Positions 26,247 through 35,855 of a DNA stretch of 64,000 bases are shown piece by piece. The translations under genes were made by a program, and so were the position numbers. How positions within the stretch are numbered: the first letter of the stretch is position 1; each line of letters starts with the position of its first letter. Origin of the DNA: Bacteroides sp. MSB163 (GTDB lineage: Bacteria; Bacteroidota; Bacteroidia; Bacteroidales; Bacteroidaceae); assembly GCF_036416795.1 (NCBI RefSeq), contig NZ_CP143867.1, forward strand, positions 372,001 through 436,000, given 5' to 3'. The notes under the pieces are model-generated. The model had not been told where the DNA came from and did not search any database. It was given only the letters and a program-made list of their open reading frames with translations.

Positions 26247-29200
26247 TTACTTATATTCCTGCCAATTCTTGATAGCAATATCCTCCAACTTCAGTTCGCA
26301 GAATGCTTCGATGAAAGCACTTGCCAAACGAGCATTCGTTATCAACGGAATATTATGGTCGATAGCACCACGACGGATACGGTAACCGTTCGTCAATTCA
26401 CGCTTCGTATGATTCTTCGGAATGTTGACAATCAAATCGAACTTGTGTTCGGCAATCATCTTCATCACGTTGTTCTCTGCATCAGGACGTTCATCGGGCC
26501 AGTAAACAGCTTCAGTGCCCACTCCATGAGCATTCAGGAAAGCGGCTGTGCCTGCCGTTGCATAAATCTTATATCCTTTATTGAAGAGCATGCGGCTGGA
26601 CTCCAGCAAATCTACTTTCGATTTCATGGCACCGGAAGAAAACATCACTCCCTTTTGAGGAATCTGGAAGCCGGTAGCAATCATGGCACTCAGCAATGCT
26701 TCGGAGAAGTCATCACCGATACAGCCTACTTCACCGGTAGAAGACATATCTACACCCAGTACCGGGTCTGCCTTGTGCAAACGGGAGAAAGAGAACTGAG
26801 AAGCTTTCACACCAATCCAGTCGATATCGAATGCCGACTTGTCAGGACGGGTATAAGGAGCATCCAGCATGATGCGGGTAGCAGTTTCAATAAAGTTACG
26901 CTTCAGCACCTTAGACACGAACGGAAAACTACGTGAAGCACGAAGGTTACATTCGATTACCTTCACCTCATTGTTACGTGCCAGGAACTGAATATTGAAC
27001 GGACCGGAGATATTGAGTTCCTTTGCAATCTGACGGCTGATCTTCTTGATACGACGTGCCGTAGCAAAGTAAATCTTCTGTGCAGGGAATACCAATGTAG
27101 CGTCACCGGAGTGTACACCGGCAAACTCCACGTGCTCGGAAATTGCATATTCCACTACTTCACCATTCTGAGCAACAGCATCAAATTCGATTTCCTTTGT
27201 ATTCTGCAAGAACTGAGAAATCACCACCGGATATTCTTTAGAAACTTCGGCAGCCATTTTCAGGAAGTTCTCCAATTCTTCTTCATCGTAACATACGTTC
27301 ATCGCAGCACCCGAAAGTACATAAGACGGACGAACCAGTACCGGATAACCCACTTTCTCAACGAAACCTTTCACATCTTCCAGGCTGGTAAGCTCTTGCC
27401 AAGCCGGCTGGTCGATACCCAGTTGGTCGAGCATAGCGGAGAACTTATTACGGTTTTCAGCACGGTCGATAGAAAGAGGAGAAGTTCCCAGGATGGGCAC
27501 TGACTGACGATGCAGTTTCATTGCCAGATTGTTCGGGATCTGTCCGCCTACAGATACGATTACACCGCGCGGCTGTTCCAGGTCAATAACATCGAGTACA
27601 CGCTCAAAAGACAGCTCATCGAAGTAAAGACGGTCGCACATATCATAGTCCGTAGATACGGTTTCGGGATTGTAGTTAATCATGATGGACTTGTAACCCA
27701 GCCTACGTGCAGTTTGCACAGCATTTACCGAACACCAGTCGAACTCTACGGAAGACCCGATACGGTAAGCGCCGGAACCCAGTACAACCACTGACTTTTC
27801 ATTCTTGTAATAGTTCACGTCATAACCCTCAACGGCGTACGTCATGTACAGGTAGTTAGTCAGTTCAGGATGCTCGGAAGCAATCGTATTGATGCGTTTT
27901 ACAGCCGGCAGGATACCCAATTCTTTACGACGTGCACGCACCATCAGATTTTCTTTCTCCATATTGCCTTGCGGTTCGAGCACGAAACGCGCAATCTGGA
28001 AGTCAGAGAAGCCCAATACTTTTGCCTGACGCAATACGTCGGCCGGAATATCTTCCACCTTATTATATTGGGAAAGTTTCAACTTATAGTCAACAATGTT
28101 CTTCAACTTGCCAAGGAACCAGGGATCAATCTTGGTCAGTTCGAAGATGCGGTCTATCGTATAGCCATTCTCCAAGGCCTCAGCGATAGCGAACACGCGC
28201 AAGTCAGTAGGACGTGAGAGCTCACGATCCAAATCATCGAAGTGCAAGTCGTTGCCTACAAATCCGTGCATACCCTGACCGATCATACGCAGACCTTTCT
28301 GGATGATTTCCTCGAAAGAACGTCCGATAGACATGATTTCACCTACAGACTTCATGCTGGAACCGATTTCACGGGATACACCTACGAACTTCGTCAAGTC
28401 CCAACGAGGAATCTTACAAATCAGATAATCCAGTTGCGGAGCTACATACGCTGAATACGGAGTACCCATTTCGCCAATCTGATCGAGCGTATAGCCTAAT
28501 GCAATCTTAGCGGCAACGAATGCCAACGGATAACCCGTAGCCTTAGAAGCCAAAGCAGAAGAACGCGACAGACGAGCATTCACCTCAATCACACGGTAGT
28601 CATTAGTTTCCGCATTAAATGCATACTGAATGTTACATTCGCCCACGATGCCCAGATGACGGATACACTTCGTAGAAAGATCTTGCAACATCTTCACCTG
28701 CTCGTCAGTCAGCGAACAAGTCGGAGCCACTACGATTGACTCTCCCGTATGGATACCCAGCGGGTCGAAGTTTTCCATGCTTGCCACCGTGAAGCAGTGG
28801 TCGTTAGCATCGCGGATAACCTCGAACTCAATTTCTTTCCAACCTTTCAGAGACTCTTCTACAAGAATTTGTTTAGAGAAAGCGAAAGAGCTTTCGGCCA
28901 GCTTCAGGAACTCTTCTTTATCCTGGCAGATACCGCTACCCAAACCGCCCAGTGCATAAGCGGAACGAACCATAATCGGGAAACCGATACGTTCAGCAGC
29001 TGCAATTGCATCTTCCATACTTTCTACAGCCTGGCTGACGGGAGTTTTCATATTGATCTCGTCCAGCTTCTTCACGAAGAGATCACGGTCTTCCGTATAC
29101 ATGATAGCTTCTACCGAAGTTCCTAATACGCGCACACCGTACTTAGCCAACACACCGCTTGTGTACAACTCGGCACCGCAGTTCAGAGCCGTCTGGCCAC

Positions 29201-29465
29201 CGAAAGCCAACAGAATACCATCAGGACGTTCTTTCTTGATGATTTCTTCTACGAAATAAGTGGTTACAGGCAAGAAATAAACCTGATCTGCAATACCTTC
29301 CGATGTTTGGATAGTAGCAATATTTGGGTTCACCAACACTGAACTGATACCTTCTTCACGCAGAGCCTTCAATGCCTGCGAACCGGAATAGTCGAACTCC
29401 CCGGCCTGACCGATCTTGAGTGCACCTGAGCCCAAGACCAACACTTTCTTCAAATTCTTTTCCAT
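26247..29465 (-). CDS. carB: Carbamoyl-phosphate synthase large subunit
   Basis: The 1072-residue protein has the CPSase large-subunit plan: two ATP-grasp halves (GSGALKIGQAGEFDYSGSQA in the first, GSGAYRIGSSVEFDWCSVNA in the second), each with its own carbamate-forming half, and a C-terminal MGS-like regulatory domain (KGYKIYATAGTAAFLNAHG). It makes carbamoyl phosphate for pyrimidines and arginine. The gene stands alone; carA, usually adjacent, is not in the window. A promoter at 29674-29705, a 35-codon leader ORF and a terminator hairpin lie upstream, which suggests transcription attenuation. Confidence 0.93.
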   Translation of the reverse strand: MEKNLKKVLVLGSGALKIGQAGEFDYSGSQALKALREEGISSVLVNPNIATIQTSEGIADQVYFLPVTTYFVEEIIKKERPDGILLAFGGQTALNCGAELYTSGVLAKYGVRVLGTSVEAIMYTEDRDLFVKKLDEINMKTPVSQAVESMEDAIAAAERIGFPIMVRSAYALGGLGSGICQDKEEFLKLAESSFAFSKQILVEESLKGWKEIEFEVIRDANDHCFTVASMENFDPLGIHTGESIVVAPTCSLTDEQVKMLQDLSTKCIRHLGIVGECNIQYAFNAETNDYRVIEVNARLSRSSALASKATGYPLAFVAAKIALGYTLDQIGEMGTPYSAYVAPQLDYLICKIPRWDLTKFVGVSREIGSSMKSVGEIMSIGRSFEEIIQKGLRMIGQGMHGFVGNDLHFDDLDRELSRPTDLRVFAIAEALENGYTIDRIFELTKIDPWFLGKLKNIVDYKLKLSQYNKVEDIPADVLRQAKVLGFSDFQIARFVLEPQGNMEKENLMVRARRKELGILPAVKRINTIASEHPELTNYLYMTYAVEGYDVNYYKNEKSVVVLGSGAYRIGSSVEFDWCSVNAVQTARRLGYKSIMINYNPETVSTDYDMCDRLYFDELSFERVLDVIDLEQPRGVIVSVGGQIPNNLAMKLHRQSVPILGTSPLSIDRAENRNKFSAMLDQLGIDQPAWQELTSLEDVKGFVEKVGYPVLVRPSYVLSGAAMNVCYDEEELENFLKMAAEVSKEYPVVISQFLQNTKEIEFDAVAQNGEVVEYAISEHVEFAGVHSGDATLVFPAQKIYFATARRIKKISRQIAKELNISGPFNIQFLARNNEVKVIECNLRASRSFPFVSKVLKRNFIETATRIMLDAPYTRPDKSAFDIDWIGVKASQFSFSRLHKADPVLGVDMSSTGEVGCIGDDFSEALLSAMIATGFQIPQKGVMFSSGAMKSKVDLLESSRMLFNKGYKIYATAGTAAFLNAHGVGTEAVYWPDERPDAENNVMKMIAEHKFDLIVNIPKNHTKRELTNGYRIRRGAIDHNIPLITNARLASAFIEAFCELKLEDIAIKNWQEYK

Positions 29466-29509
29466 ATATTCTCTTGTTGTCTATTAAGTTTCTTCCTATA
29501 CATTCGGGC

Positions 29510-29548
29510 ACAAAAAAAATGCGTTACCCAACAAAGGATTAACGCATT
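29510..29548 (-). terminator. Terminator hairpin in the carB leader (attenuator candidate)
   Basis: On the minus strand AATGCGTTA (plus 29540-29548) pairs perfectly with TAACGCATT (plus 29518-29526) around a 13-nt loop and is followed by six more Ts. It lies between the carB promoter and the carB start and begins at the stop codon of the leader ORF. A terminator inside a 5' leader implies regulated read-through. Confidence 0.8.
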
Positions 29549-29654
29549 ACCAAAGAACTAACAATATCTTCTCAGAGAAAGAGAAATCATCGACTAACGA
29601 ATGAAATACATTCGAATGCAGATTATATGTATCTCTTTTCCCGTGTTGTTGCAT
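29547..29654 (-). CDS. Putative 35-residue leader peptide of carB
   Basis: The small ORF begins with ATG at 29654, about 13 nt after the predicted transcription start, and ends with TGG TAA at 29549-29547. It starts MQQHGKRDTYNLHS and ends EKILLVLW. Its stop codon overlaps the first bases of the terminator stem at 29548-29518. A ribosome at the end of the ORF would cover the left arm and prevent the hairpin, so leader translation and carB read-through would be linked. The order promoter, short ORF, terminator, gene fits attenuation. Translation itself is not shown by the sequence. Confidence 0.55.
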   Translation of the reverse strand: MQQHGKRDTYNLHSNVFHSLVDDFSFSEKILLVLW

Positions 29655-29673
29655 CGTTTCTCTAAAATTTGTG

Positions 29674-29705
29674 CAAAGTAACGACTTATTTCGATAATAA
29701 ACAAA
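29674..29705 (-). promoter_or_regulatory. Probable carB leader promoter (-33 TTTG, -7 TTACTTTG)
   Basis: On the minus strand TTTG (plus 29702-29705), 20 bp and TTACTTTG (plus 29674-29681) match the consensus except for one base in the -7 box. Transcription would begin near 29667. Confidence 0.55.
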
Positions 29706-29856
29706 TTATCGTCCACAATATTCTTACAAGTATTGCAACCACACAAGAAAAGATTATCAATATCATTCAGTATCCGTTTTTACACCAACTGCATTTTCGG
29801 CTTTCAAAAGGTGGCAGGGACAATCGGACAAGGCTGATGCGTGAAAAGAATCCACT
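29706..29856. other. Spacer without recognisable features
   Basis: Between the carB promoter and the ATPase remnant I see only short open frames without start context or similarity to known proteins. The stretch may be decayed sequence of the ATPase gene. Confidence 0.4.
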
Positions 29857-30131
29857 AATCGAAAACGCCGTCATCCAGTGACATAAATTTCGCATATTCC
29901 GGTACGGTACAGGCCAGATTCAATGAATATATGCTCTATGGCGGACTTCCGCAGATATTGTCGTATGGCACTGAAGAGCAGAAAGTACGTTTCCTGAAAA
30001 CCTTGTTCGATGAAACTTATATCAAGGACATCAAAGACCGCCATGAGATACGCAAGGGCGATGATTTGGAAGAGCTCATCAATATTATGGCTTCCGGCAT
30101 CGGTGCCCTGACCAATCATAAGCATATATGA
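29857..30131 (+). pseudogene. Remnant of an AAA ATPase (DUF4143-type) gene
   Basis: An open frame from just after a stop at 29856 to the TGA at 30131 encodes about 90 residues. Its core reads RFNEYMLYGGLPQILSYG, then VRFLKTLFDETYIKDIKDRH and LINIMASGIGALTNH. This is the middle to C-terminal segment of the Bacteroidota AAA ATPases that carry a DUF4143 domain. The Walker A/B part upstream and the final domain downstream are missing, so it is a fragment of a once 380-400-residue gene. The longest ATG-initiated frame is 29931-30131. Such genes are often strain-variable. Confidence 0.65.
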
Positions 30132-30255
30132 TTTCTTATTGAAGGACAATTCGTTGGAGCTATAAAAAACAAAGAACGATTCTCCCAATAAAAACTTGCT
30201 TTCCCAGTTGCAGATAGTTATCTTTGTGCCTGCCAAGACTCAGAGCAAGACTTTC

Positions 30256-30318
30256 ATTCTTAAAAACGAAAGCCTTATTCTTAAAAACGAAGATTTCACT
30301 CTTAAAAATGAAGACTTC
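30256..30318 (+). repeat. Three 21-bp tandem repeats upstream of the HU-like gene
   Basis: Units beginning ATTCTTAAAAACGAA at 30256 and 30277 and ACTCTTAAAAATGAA at 30298 are spaced exactly 21 bp apart, two helical turns. Read in one frame they would encode ILKNE(S/D)(L/F) heptads, but no start codon precedes them. The exact spacing in front of a DNA-binding protein gene suggests a protein-binding array. Confidence 0.6.
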
Positions 30319-30420
30319 GTTTCAAGTCTTTCCTGCCATAAAAGGAAGTTTGCACTGTAAGACAAACACCTTTCCACCGCAGGAAGGCAACTAAGCAACC
30401 GGATTAATCATCAAACAAGA

Positions 30421-30428
30421 AAGGAGAG
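30421..30428 (+). promoter_or_regulatory. Unusually good Shine-Dalgarno before the HU-like gene
   Basis: AAGGAGAG lies 7 bp before the ATG at 30436. Most genes in this window lack such a site, so it supports this start over the in-frame ATG five codons later. Confidence 0.5.
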
Positions 30429-30435
30429 CCCAACA

Positions 30436-31068
30436 ATGCCCCACTACATAATGAAAGAAATGCCCGATATGCAAGACACAGGCGAACAGACCACCTACCC
30501 GCAAATGGTGATGACAGGACAGACCAGTACACGAGAACTAGCCGAATACATCGCCATGAAATGCGCCTTCTCCAAAGGAGTGACTGAGGGAGTAATCTGC
30601 GAACTGGGCGAAGCACTTGCCCACGAAATGGGCATGGGACGCTCCGTAAAAATAGAAGGTCTGGGTATATTTACCCCGGCACTGACCCTGCGCCCGGACA
30701 AGGAACGGGAAGGGATGGGAGAAAATGCAACGAAACGAAACGCACAAAGCATTCGTGTGGGTGGAGTGAACTTCCGCGTAGACAAAGACCTGATAAGAGA
30801 AACCAACGGTTGGTGCGACCTTAAACGCGCTCCCTGGAAGCCCGTACGCTCCTCGCGGAAATATACCGCCGAACAACGCCTGGCACTGGCGAAAGCTTAT
30901 CTGGAAGAACATCCTTACCTCACCGTATCGGACTACCGCCAACTGACGGGATTGCTACAAACCGCTGCCACCACCGAACTGCGCAAATGGGCGCATACAT
31001 CGGGCACTGGCATCGAGACCAGCGGAAGAGGCAATCATAAAGTGTATGTGAAAAGTGAAGGAAATTGA
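30436..31068 (+). CDS. HU-like DNA-binding protein with C-terminal extension
   Basis: The 210-residue protein holds an HU/IHF-related domain (about residues 28-115): STRELAEYIAMKCAFSKGVTEG, then GEALAHEMGMGRSVKIEGLGIFTPAL, with the beta arm and the R(V/P)GGVNFRVDK end typical of the Bacteroidota HU-like family. About 85 extra residues follow, with KYTAEQRLALAKAYLEEHPYLTVSDYRQL, which resembles a winged-helix domain. It is probably a nucleoid-associated or locus-specific DNA-binding protein; members of this family often lie next to mobile or surface-polysaccharide genes. It has its own SD and a 21-bp repeat array upstream. Confidence 0.8.
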   Translation: MPHYIMKEMPDMQDTGEQTTYPQMVMTGQTSTRELAEYIAMKCAFSKGVTEGVICELGEALAHEMGMGRSVKIEGLGIFTPALTLRPDKEREGMGENATKRNAQSIRVGGVNFRVDKDLIRETNGWCDLKRAPWKPVRSSRKYTAEQRLALAKAYLEEHPYLTVSDYRQLTGLLQTAATTELRKWAHTSGTGIETSGRGNHKVYVKSEGN

Positions 31069-31164
31069 TCAGACTTTCAATTATTATATCTACTTTTGTA
31101 AACTTTTTCAATATTGCAGGATATAACTATAAGGAGGTTCTCCATTAAAGAAGATTATCAGGCT

Positions 31165-31266
31165 ATGGATGCCTTTAACCGAAAAATGACGGAAGTACAT
31201 CGTGACTACGTTGCAAAAGAAAAAAAATCCAGCATCTCTGCGAAAAAATTGGTATTAACAGACTAA
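31165..31266 (+). pseudogene. Possible 33-residue ORF or gene fragment upstream of trpS
   Basis: ATG at 31165 opens a frame reading MDAFNRKMTEVHRDYVAKEK and ending [10 protein letters not shown] with TAA at 31264. The frame is open further up to a TAA at 31099, so the first 15 or so codons of an older gene may remain. An AAGGAGG at 31131 is too far from this ATG to act as its SD. There is no recognisable family. It may be a relic or a short real protein. Confidence 0.25.
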
Positions 31267-31279
31267 AGAGAAACGATAT

Positions 31280-32374
31280 ATGACCAAAGAGAAAATCATC
31301 CTCACGGGCGACCGCCCTACAGGACGCCTGCATATAGGACATTATGTAGGCTCATTAAGAAGAAGAGTAGAGTTGCAGAACTCCGGTTTGTATGACAAGA
31401 TATTTGTTTTCATAGCCGATGCACAAGCATTGACGGACAATGTGGACAACCCGGAAAAGGTACGTCAGAATGTTATCGAAGTGGCGCTTGACTATCTGGC
31501 ATGCGGACTGGATCCGGCAAAAAGCACCATCTTCATCCAATCTCAGATTGCCGAACTGTGCGAATTGAGTTTTTACTTCATGAATATGGTGACCGTAAGC
31601 CGCCTGCAACGCAATCCCACAGTAAAAGCGGAAATTCAGTTGCGCAACTTCGATGCCAGCATCCCGGTAGGTTTCTTCACCTACCCCATCAGCCAGACTG
31701 CGGACATTGCCGCTTTTAAGGCAACAACTGTCCCTGTGGGCGAAGACCAGGAACCAATGCTGGAACAGGCACGCGAAATAGTTCGCCGCTTCAACTATAT
31801 TTATGGTGAAACATTGGTTGAGCCGGAAATCCTTCTGCCCGACAACGCCGCCTGCCTGCGCCTGCCCGGAACAGATGGAAAAGCCAAGATGAGTAAGAGC
31901 CTGGGAAACTGCATCTACCTCTCCGACTCTGCCGACGAAGTACAGAAAAAAGTGAAAGGTATGTATACCGATCCCGACCACTTGCGTGTACAAGACCCGG
32001 GTAAAGTAGAAGGCAATCCTGTATTTACTTATCTGGACGCTTTCTGCCGTCCCGAACACTTCGGTCTTTACCTGCCCGAATATCCGAACCTCGATGAACT
32101 GAAAGCACATTATCAGCGTGGCGGTCTGGGCGATATGAAGGTGAAAGGATTCCTTAACTCCATCATGCAGGAGACGCTGGAACCGATCCGCAATCGTCGC
32201 AAAGAATTTGAAAAAGACATTCCTGCCATCTATGATATGCTGAAAAAAGGTTGCGACGCTGCACGCGAAGTTGCCGCCGCTACATTGGATGATGTACGCA
32301 AAGCGATGAAGATTAACTACTTCGACGATGCGGAACTGATAGCAGAACAAGTGAAGAAATTCAGCGGAGAATAA
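31280..32374 (+). CDS. trpS: Tryptophanyl-tRNA synthetase
   Basis: The 364-residue class I synthetase shows [19 protein letters not shown] (the HIGH motif) near the N-terminus and KMSKSLGN (KMSKS) at about residue 207, with [19 protein letters not shown] between. It attaches tryptophan to tRNA-Trp. It has no partner genes; a strong terminator follows at 32398. Confidence 0.96.
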   Translation: MTKEKIILTGDRPTGRLHIGHYVGSLRRRVELQNSGLYDKIFVFIADAQALTDNVDNPEKVRQNVIEVALDYLACGLDPAKSTIFIQSQIAELCELSFYFMNMVTVSRLQRNPTVKAEIQLRNFDASIPVGFFTYPISQTADIAAFKATTVPVGEDQEPMLEQAREIVRRFNYIYGETLVEPEILLPDNAACLRLPGTDGKAKMSKSLGNCIYLSDSADEVQKKVKGMYTDPDHLRVQDPGKVEGNPVFTYLDAFCRPEHFGLYLPEYPNLDELKAHYQRGGLGDMKVKGFLNSIMQETLEPIRNRRKEFEKDIPAIYDMLKKGCDAAREVAAATLDDVRKAMKINYFDDAELIAEQVKKFSGE

Positions 32375-32397
32375 AAACAATATCCCCTGTAACGAGT

Positions 32398-32448
32398 AAC
32401 GCCCTGACCTCCCGTAGAATCTACGAGAGAACAGGGCGTTCCCTTTTT
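32398..32448 (+). terminator. Rho-independent terminator of trpS
   Basis: AACGCCCTG pairs with CAGGGCGTT (32432-32440), with an inner CGTAG/CTACG stem, followed by CCCTTTTT. Confidence 0.85.
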
Positions 32449-32464
32449 AATGAAAAGACTATAT

Positions 32465-33655
32465 TTAGTTAGCAGATTTCACTAATACCACACGGTTCAG
32501 AATCGGTTGACCAAACTTGTCTACACCACCACCGGCTTCCACATTCAAGCGGTCGGCAGCAATACCGTAATTCTTGACCAATGCATTCTTAACAGCCTGT
32601 GCACGTTTCAAGCTCAACTCCTTGTTGAATGCCGGAGTACCGGTTGCAGAGTCAGCATAACCGTTTACGGTGTACGTTGCATTCGGGAACTGTTTCATTT
32701 GTTCTGCCAGATAAGACAGGTTCATGATTTCACGCGGGGACAATTCAGCAGAACCGATTTGGAAGAATACAGTACGCGGTGCGATATCCGGATCCGGAAC
32801 AATCACCTGAGTTTCTGTCACTTCAGCTACCGGTTGGTTTTCAGCCTGTACCAATGCATTCTTCAATTCTGCATTCTGTGCACCCATCATAGCCAACTTA
32901 TCCTGCATGGCAGCCAGTTCGATCTGAGAGATCAACTGCGGCATCGGACGACGGAAACCACGGGCCGGGAAACGATAAGTCAAACCAACCGTAGCGCTCA
33001 ATACGCCATCATATCCGTGATCACCACCAACTTCACCATCAAATTTATCTTCAGCAGCCATTGCACTCAATTCCAGATTAATATCTACCGCATTCGAAAT
33101 ACGGAATTTATTGATAATACCCGCATTCACAGACAAAGCTTCGCGATGAGGTTTGGAGTAATTGTGAGTGAAACCAGCACCTACATAAGGAATAATCTCA
33201 TAAACACGATGCTGATTATAACCTCCGAAAAGAGCATTCAGATTGAACATCACGTCACCATGCAAGTTCATATAGTCAAAACGTTGTTTATAGTAACCAT
33301 CTTTCAGTTCGGCACCTTTCACATAGTCGGCACCTTTATCATAAGTAAAGCCTCTTGCCTGTAAGCCGCTATATTGCAGACGCAATCCCAAACCGGGAGT
33401 AAACCATTTACCGACAGAGATATTTAATGTAGGACTGATACGCTTACCAAAACTTCCCGCACTATCATTATCACCAAAAGTTGCTTCAGCACCGCCGCCG
33501 ATAGAGAAGAACCAATTGCTCCAGAAAGGATTGGTGATTACCTGATATTTATCCTGTACCTGGATAATTTCGTATTCGACTACTTCAGTCTTCTGTTGCG
33601 CCATAGCCGCAGAAGACAAACCGGCCAAAGCCAGTAACATTAGAATCTTTTTCAT
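32465..33655 (-). CDS. OmpA-family outer-membrane protein
   Basis: The 396-residue protein has a signal peptide (MLLALAGLSSAAMAQ), an N-terminal barrel of about 220 residues with repeated aromatic strands, a short coiled linker (IELAAMQDKLAMMGAQNAEL), and a C-terminal OmpA peptidoglycan-binding domain (VFFQIGSAELSPREIMNLSYL, then VNGYADSATGTPAFNKELSLKRAQ). It tethers the outer membrane to peptidoglycan and is among the most abundant Bacteroides surface proteins. It has its own transcription unit between trpS and mutL. Confidence 0.9.
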   Translation of the reverse strand: MKKILMLLALAGLSSAAMAQQKTEVVEYEIIQVQDKYQVITNPFWSNWFFSIGGGAEATFGDNDSAGSFGKRISPTLNISVGKWFTPGLGLRLQYSGLQARGFTYDKGADYVKGAELKDGYYKQRFDYMNLHGDVMFNLNALFGGYNQHRVYEIIPYVGAGFTHNYSKPHREALSVNAGIINKFRISNAVDINLELSAMAAEDKFDGEVGGDHGYDGVLSATVGLTYRFPARGFRRPMPQLISQIELAAMQDKLAMMGAQNAELKNALVQAENQPVAEVTETQVIVPDPDIAPRTVFFQIGSAELSPREIMNLSYLAEQMKQFPNATYTVNGYADSATGTPAFNKELSLKRAQAVKNALVKNYGIAADRLNVEAGGGVDKFGQPILNRVVLVKSAN

Positions 33656-33809
33656 ATACCTTAAATAGTTAAGTGGTTAATTTAAATTCATTATTGTAAC
33701 TGTTTAAATAACACCATCCGAACTAAAAGGTTTTACGAAGAGAGTTTTTTTTGTTCCAACCGCTCCACCGGCAGGGCAGAAAGGCTTATATACAGATAAA
33801 TAAATGATG

Positions 33810-33852
33810 ATTCGCCCCTACAAGTGCCTTTAAAAGTCCTGTAGGGGCGAAT
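33810..33852. repeat. 13-bp perfect inverted repeat between ompA and mutL
   Basis: ATTCGCCCCTACA (33810-33822) and TGTAGGGGCGAAT (33840-33852) are exact complements around a 17-nt loop, flanked by partial matches TGATG and TATCATT. No T-run follows the stem, so it is not a standard terminator. It looks like a dispersed palindromic unit. Confidence 0.75.
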
Positions 33853-33902
33853 ATCATTCACACGTATGTGCAAAATAGTTTTAACAAATAGATTATACTA
33901 CT

Positions 33903-35831
33903 TTAACGAACAAATAGTTTTTCAATATCTTCTTCTTTAATCGTTGACAATACGGTACGCCCGTCCGGTGTATAATTCGGAGTAGGACAAGCAAACAGAT
34001 TATCTACCAGATTAACCATTTCTTCATTACTCAACACCTGACCGTAAACAATGGCAGCAGCCTTTGCCAGTGTCAGAGCCAACATCGTTTGCACTTCTTC
34101 CTTCACGTCATTTCCCTTTTCCATAGCCGTATGCACCATATTGCGCACCAGCTCCACCGGATTTAACCCTTCAATGCCGGACGGAATACCATTGATCGCA
34201 TAACTTCCTCCTCCCAAAGGCGTCAGTTCAAACCCAACTGCCGAGAAGTCTTCCATGATGCTTTCCAATACCGCAGCTTCCGAAGCGGGCAATTGCACGA
34301 TTTCAGGGAACAAAACTCCCTGAGAAACACCTTGTTTCTGGCGTATTTGATTCATATAGCGTTCAAACAACACCCGGATATGTGCCCGGTGCTGATCTAT
34401 CAGCATCAAACCGGATTTTACCGAAGTCAGGATAAAGCGCCCTTTGAATTGAAAATGCTGCGCACCTTTCTCCACTGCCGGTTCGTTGGTATATAACGAT
34501 GCAGATGGAGAGGATACAGTTTCCGTCTCCTGAACATACGGAGTACGTTCTTCGGACATATCAACCGATACAGGCGCAGAAGTCCAGTCCGTTTCGTCTA
34601 CAAAAGGTCCTTCTTCCATAGGCGTATTCATCTTACTGGCTTTCTCCAGACCATCATACAGTCCCTCCCAGTCCACTTTCGGCCGGGAATAGCTGCCACC
34701 ACTATAAGAAGAAGCGGAAGAAGTCTTGAACGGGTTGAAGTCTGAATTATAATGCACTTTCGGAGGCTCTATCGGACGAGTCTGATCGAACGCGGGAATA
34801 TCCGGCATACCTTCCGTATCAAAATCAATGGACGGCACAGCATTGAATTTACCCAATGACTCTTTTACCGCTGCGGAAACAATCTGCCAAATTGCCTGCT
34901 CGTTTTCAAACTTAATCTCGGTCTTGGTAGGATGTATGTTCACATCAATGTTGGCCGGATCCACATCAAAGTAAATGAAATAGGAAATCTGTTCGCCTGC
35001 CGGAATCAATTGTTCATAAGCATCCATCACCGCTTTATGGAAATACGGATGACGCATATAACGCCCGTTCACAAAGAAATACTGATGAGCTCCTTTCTTA
35101 CGCGCCGTCTCCGGTTTGGCAACAAAGCCGGAGACCTTCACCATAGTAGTATCCACATCTACCGACAGCAGATGCTGGTTCAACTTCTTGCCAAATACGG
35201 CAAGAATGCGTTGGCGAAGCGGCATCGCAGGCAGGTTGAATAATTCGGTATCATTACTATATAAGTAGAAAGCCACTTCGGGATGTACCAGAGCTATGCG
35301 TTCAAATTCAGTAAGGATATTGCTCAATTCTGTTGAGTTCGCCTTCAGGAACTTGCGGCGGGCAGGTATATTAAAGAATAAGTTCTTAATGGAAAAGTTA
35401 CTTCCTTTAGGACACGAAACGGCTTCCTGACTCTCTACTTTAGAGCCGGCTATCACAATCCGTGTACCCAGTTCCTCATTTGCCATACGGGTTTTGAGTT
35501 CTACTTCCGCCACCGCAGCAACAGAAGCCAACGCCTCTCCACGGAATCCCATCGTGCGCAAGGCAAATAAATCGGCGGCCTGCCTTATCTTAGACGTGGC
35601 ATGGCGTTCGAAAGCAAGGCGCGCATCCGTTTCGGACATACCTTTGCCATCGTCAATCACCTGTATGCAGGTTTTCCCTGCATCTGTCACCAATACGTGT
35701 ATTTCTTGTGCTTCGGCATCAATCGCATTCTCTACCAATTCCTTAATGACGGATGCCGGACGCTGAATCACCTCTCCGGCAGCAATCTGATTGGCAACCG
35801 AATCGGGCAGCAGATGAATTATGTCGCTCAT
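33903..35831 (-). CDS. mutL: DNA mismatch repair protein MutL
   Basis: The 642-residue protein has the GHKL ATPase half ([43 protein letters not shown]) and the MutL transducer domain. The C-terminal dimerisation part is present, but the endonuclease motif, normally DQHA(x)2E(x)4E, reads [13 protein letters not shown] (from Asp479), so Ala and the first Glu are replaced. The later CPHGRPT-type and ACKAAI-type motifs are also altered ([17 protein letters not shown]). This suggests a MutL without nicking activity. It is the last gene of the guaB-downstream envelope cluster. Confidence 0.92.
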   Translation of the reverse strand: MSDIIHLLPDSVANQIAAGEVIQRPASVIKELVENAIDAEAQEIHVLVTDAGKTCIQVIDDGKGMSETDARLAFERHATSKIRQAADLFALRTMGFRGEALASVAAVAEVELKTRMANEELGTRIVIAGSKVESQEAVSCPKGSNFSIKNLFFNIPARRKFLKANSTELSNILTEFERIALVHPEVAFYLYSNDTELFNLPAMPLRQRILAVFGKKLNQHLLSVDVDTTMVKVSGFVAKPETARKKGAHQYFFVNGRYMRHPYFHKAVMDAYEQLIPAGEQISYFIYFDVDPANIDVNIHPTKTEIKFENEQAIWQIVSAAVKESLGKFNAVPSIDFDTEGMPDIPAFDQTRPIEPPKVHYNSDFNPFKTSSASSYSGGSYSRPKVDWEGLYDGLEKASKMNTPMEEGPFVDETDWTSAPVSVDMSEERTPYVQETETVSSPSASLYTNEPAVEKGAQHFQFKGRFILTSVKSGLMLIDQHRAHIRVLFERYMNQIRQKQGVSQGVLFPEIVQLPASEAAVLESIMEDFSAVGFELTPLGGGSYAINGIPSGIEGLNPVELVRNMVHTAMEKGNDVKEEVQTMLALTLAKAAAIVYGQVLSNEEMVNLVDNLFACPTPNYTPDGRTVLSTIKEEDIEKLFVR

Positions 35832-35855
35832 GATAATTACAAATTATGAATTATG

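Noticed and set aside
29669..29881. Plus-strand 70-codon frame before the ATPase remnant
   Set aside because: No similarity, no promoter or RBS, and it overlaps the carB promoter on the other strand.
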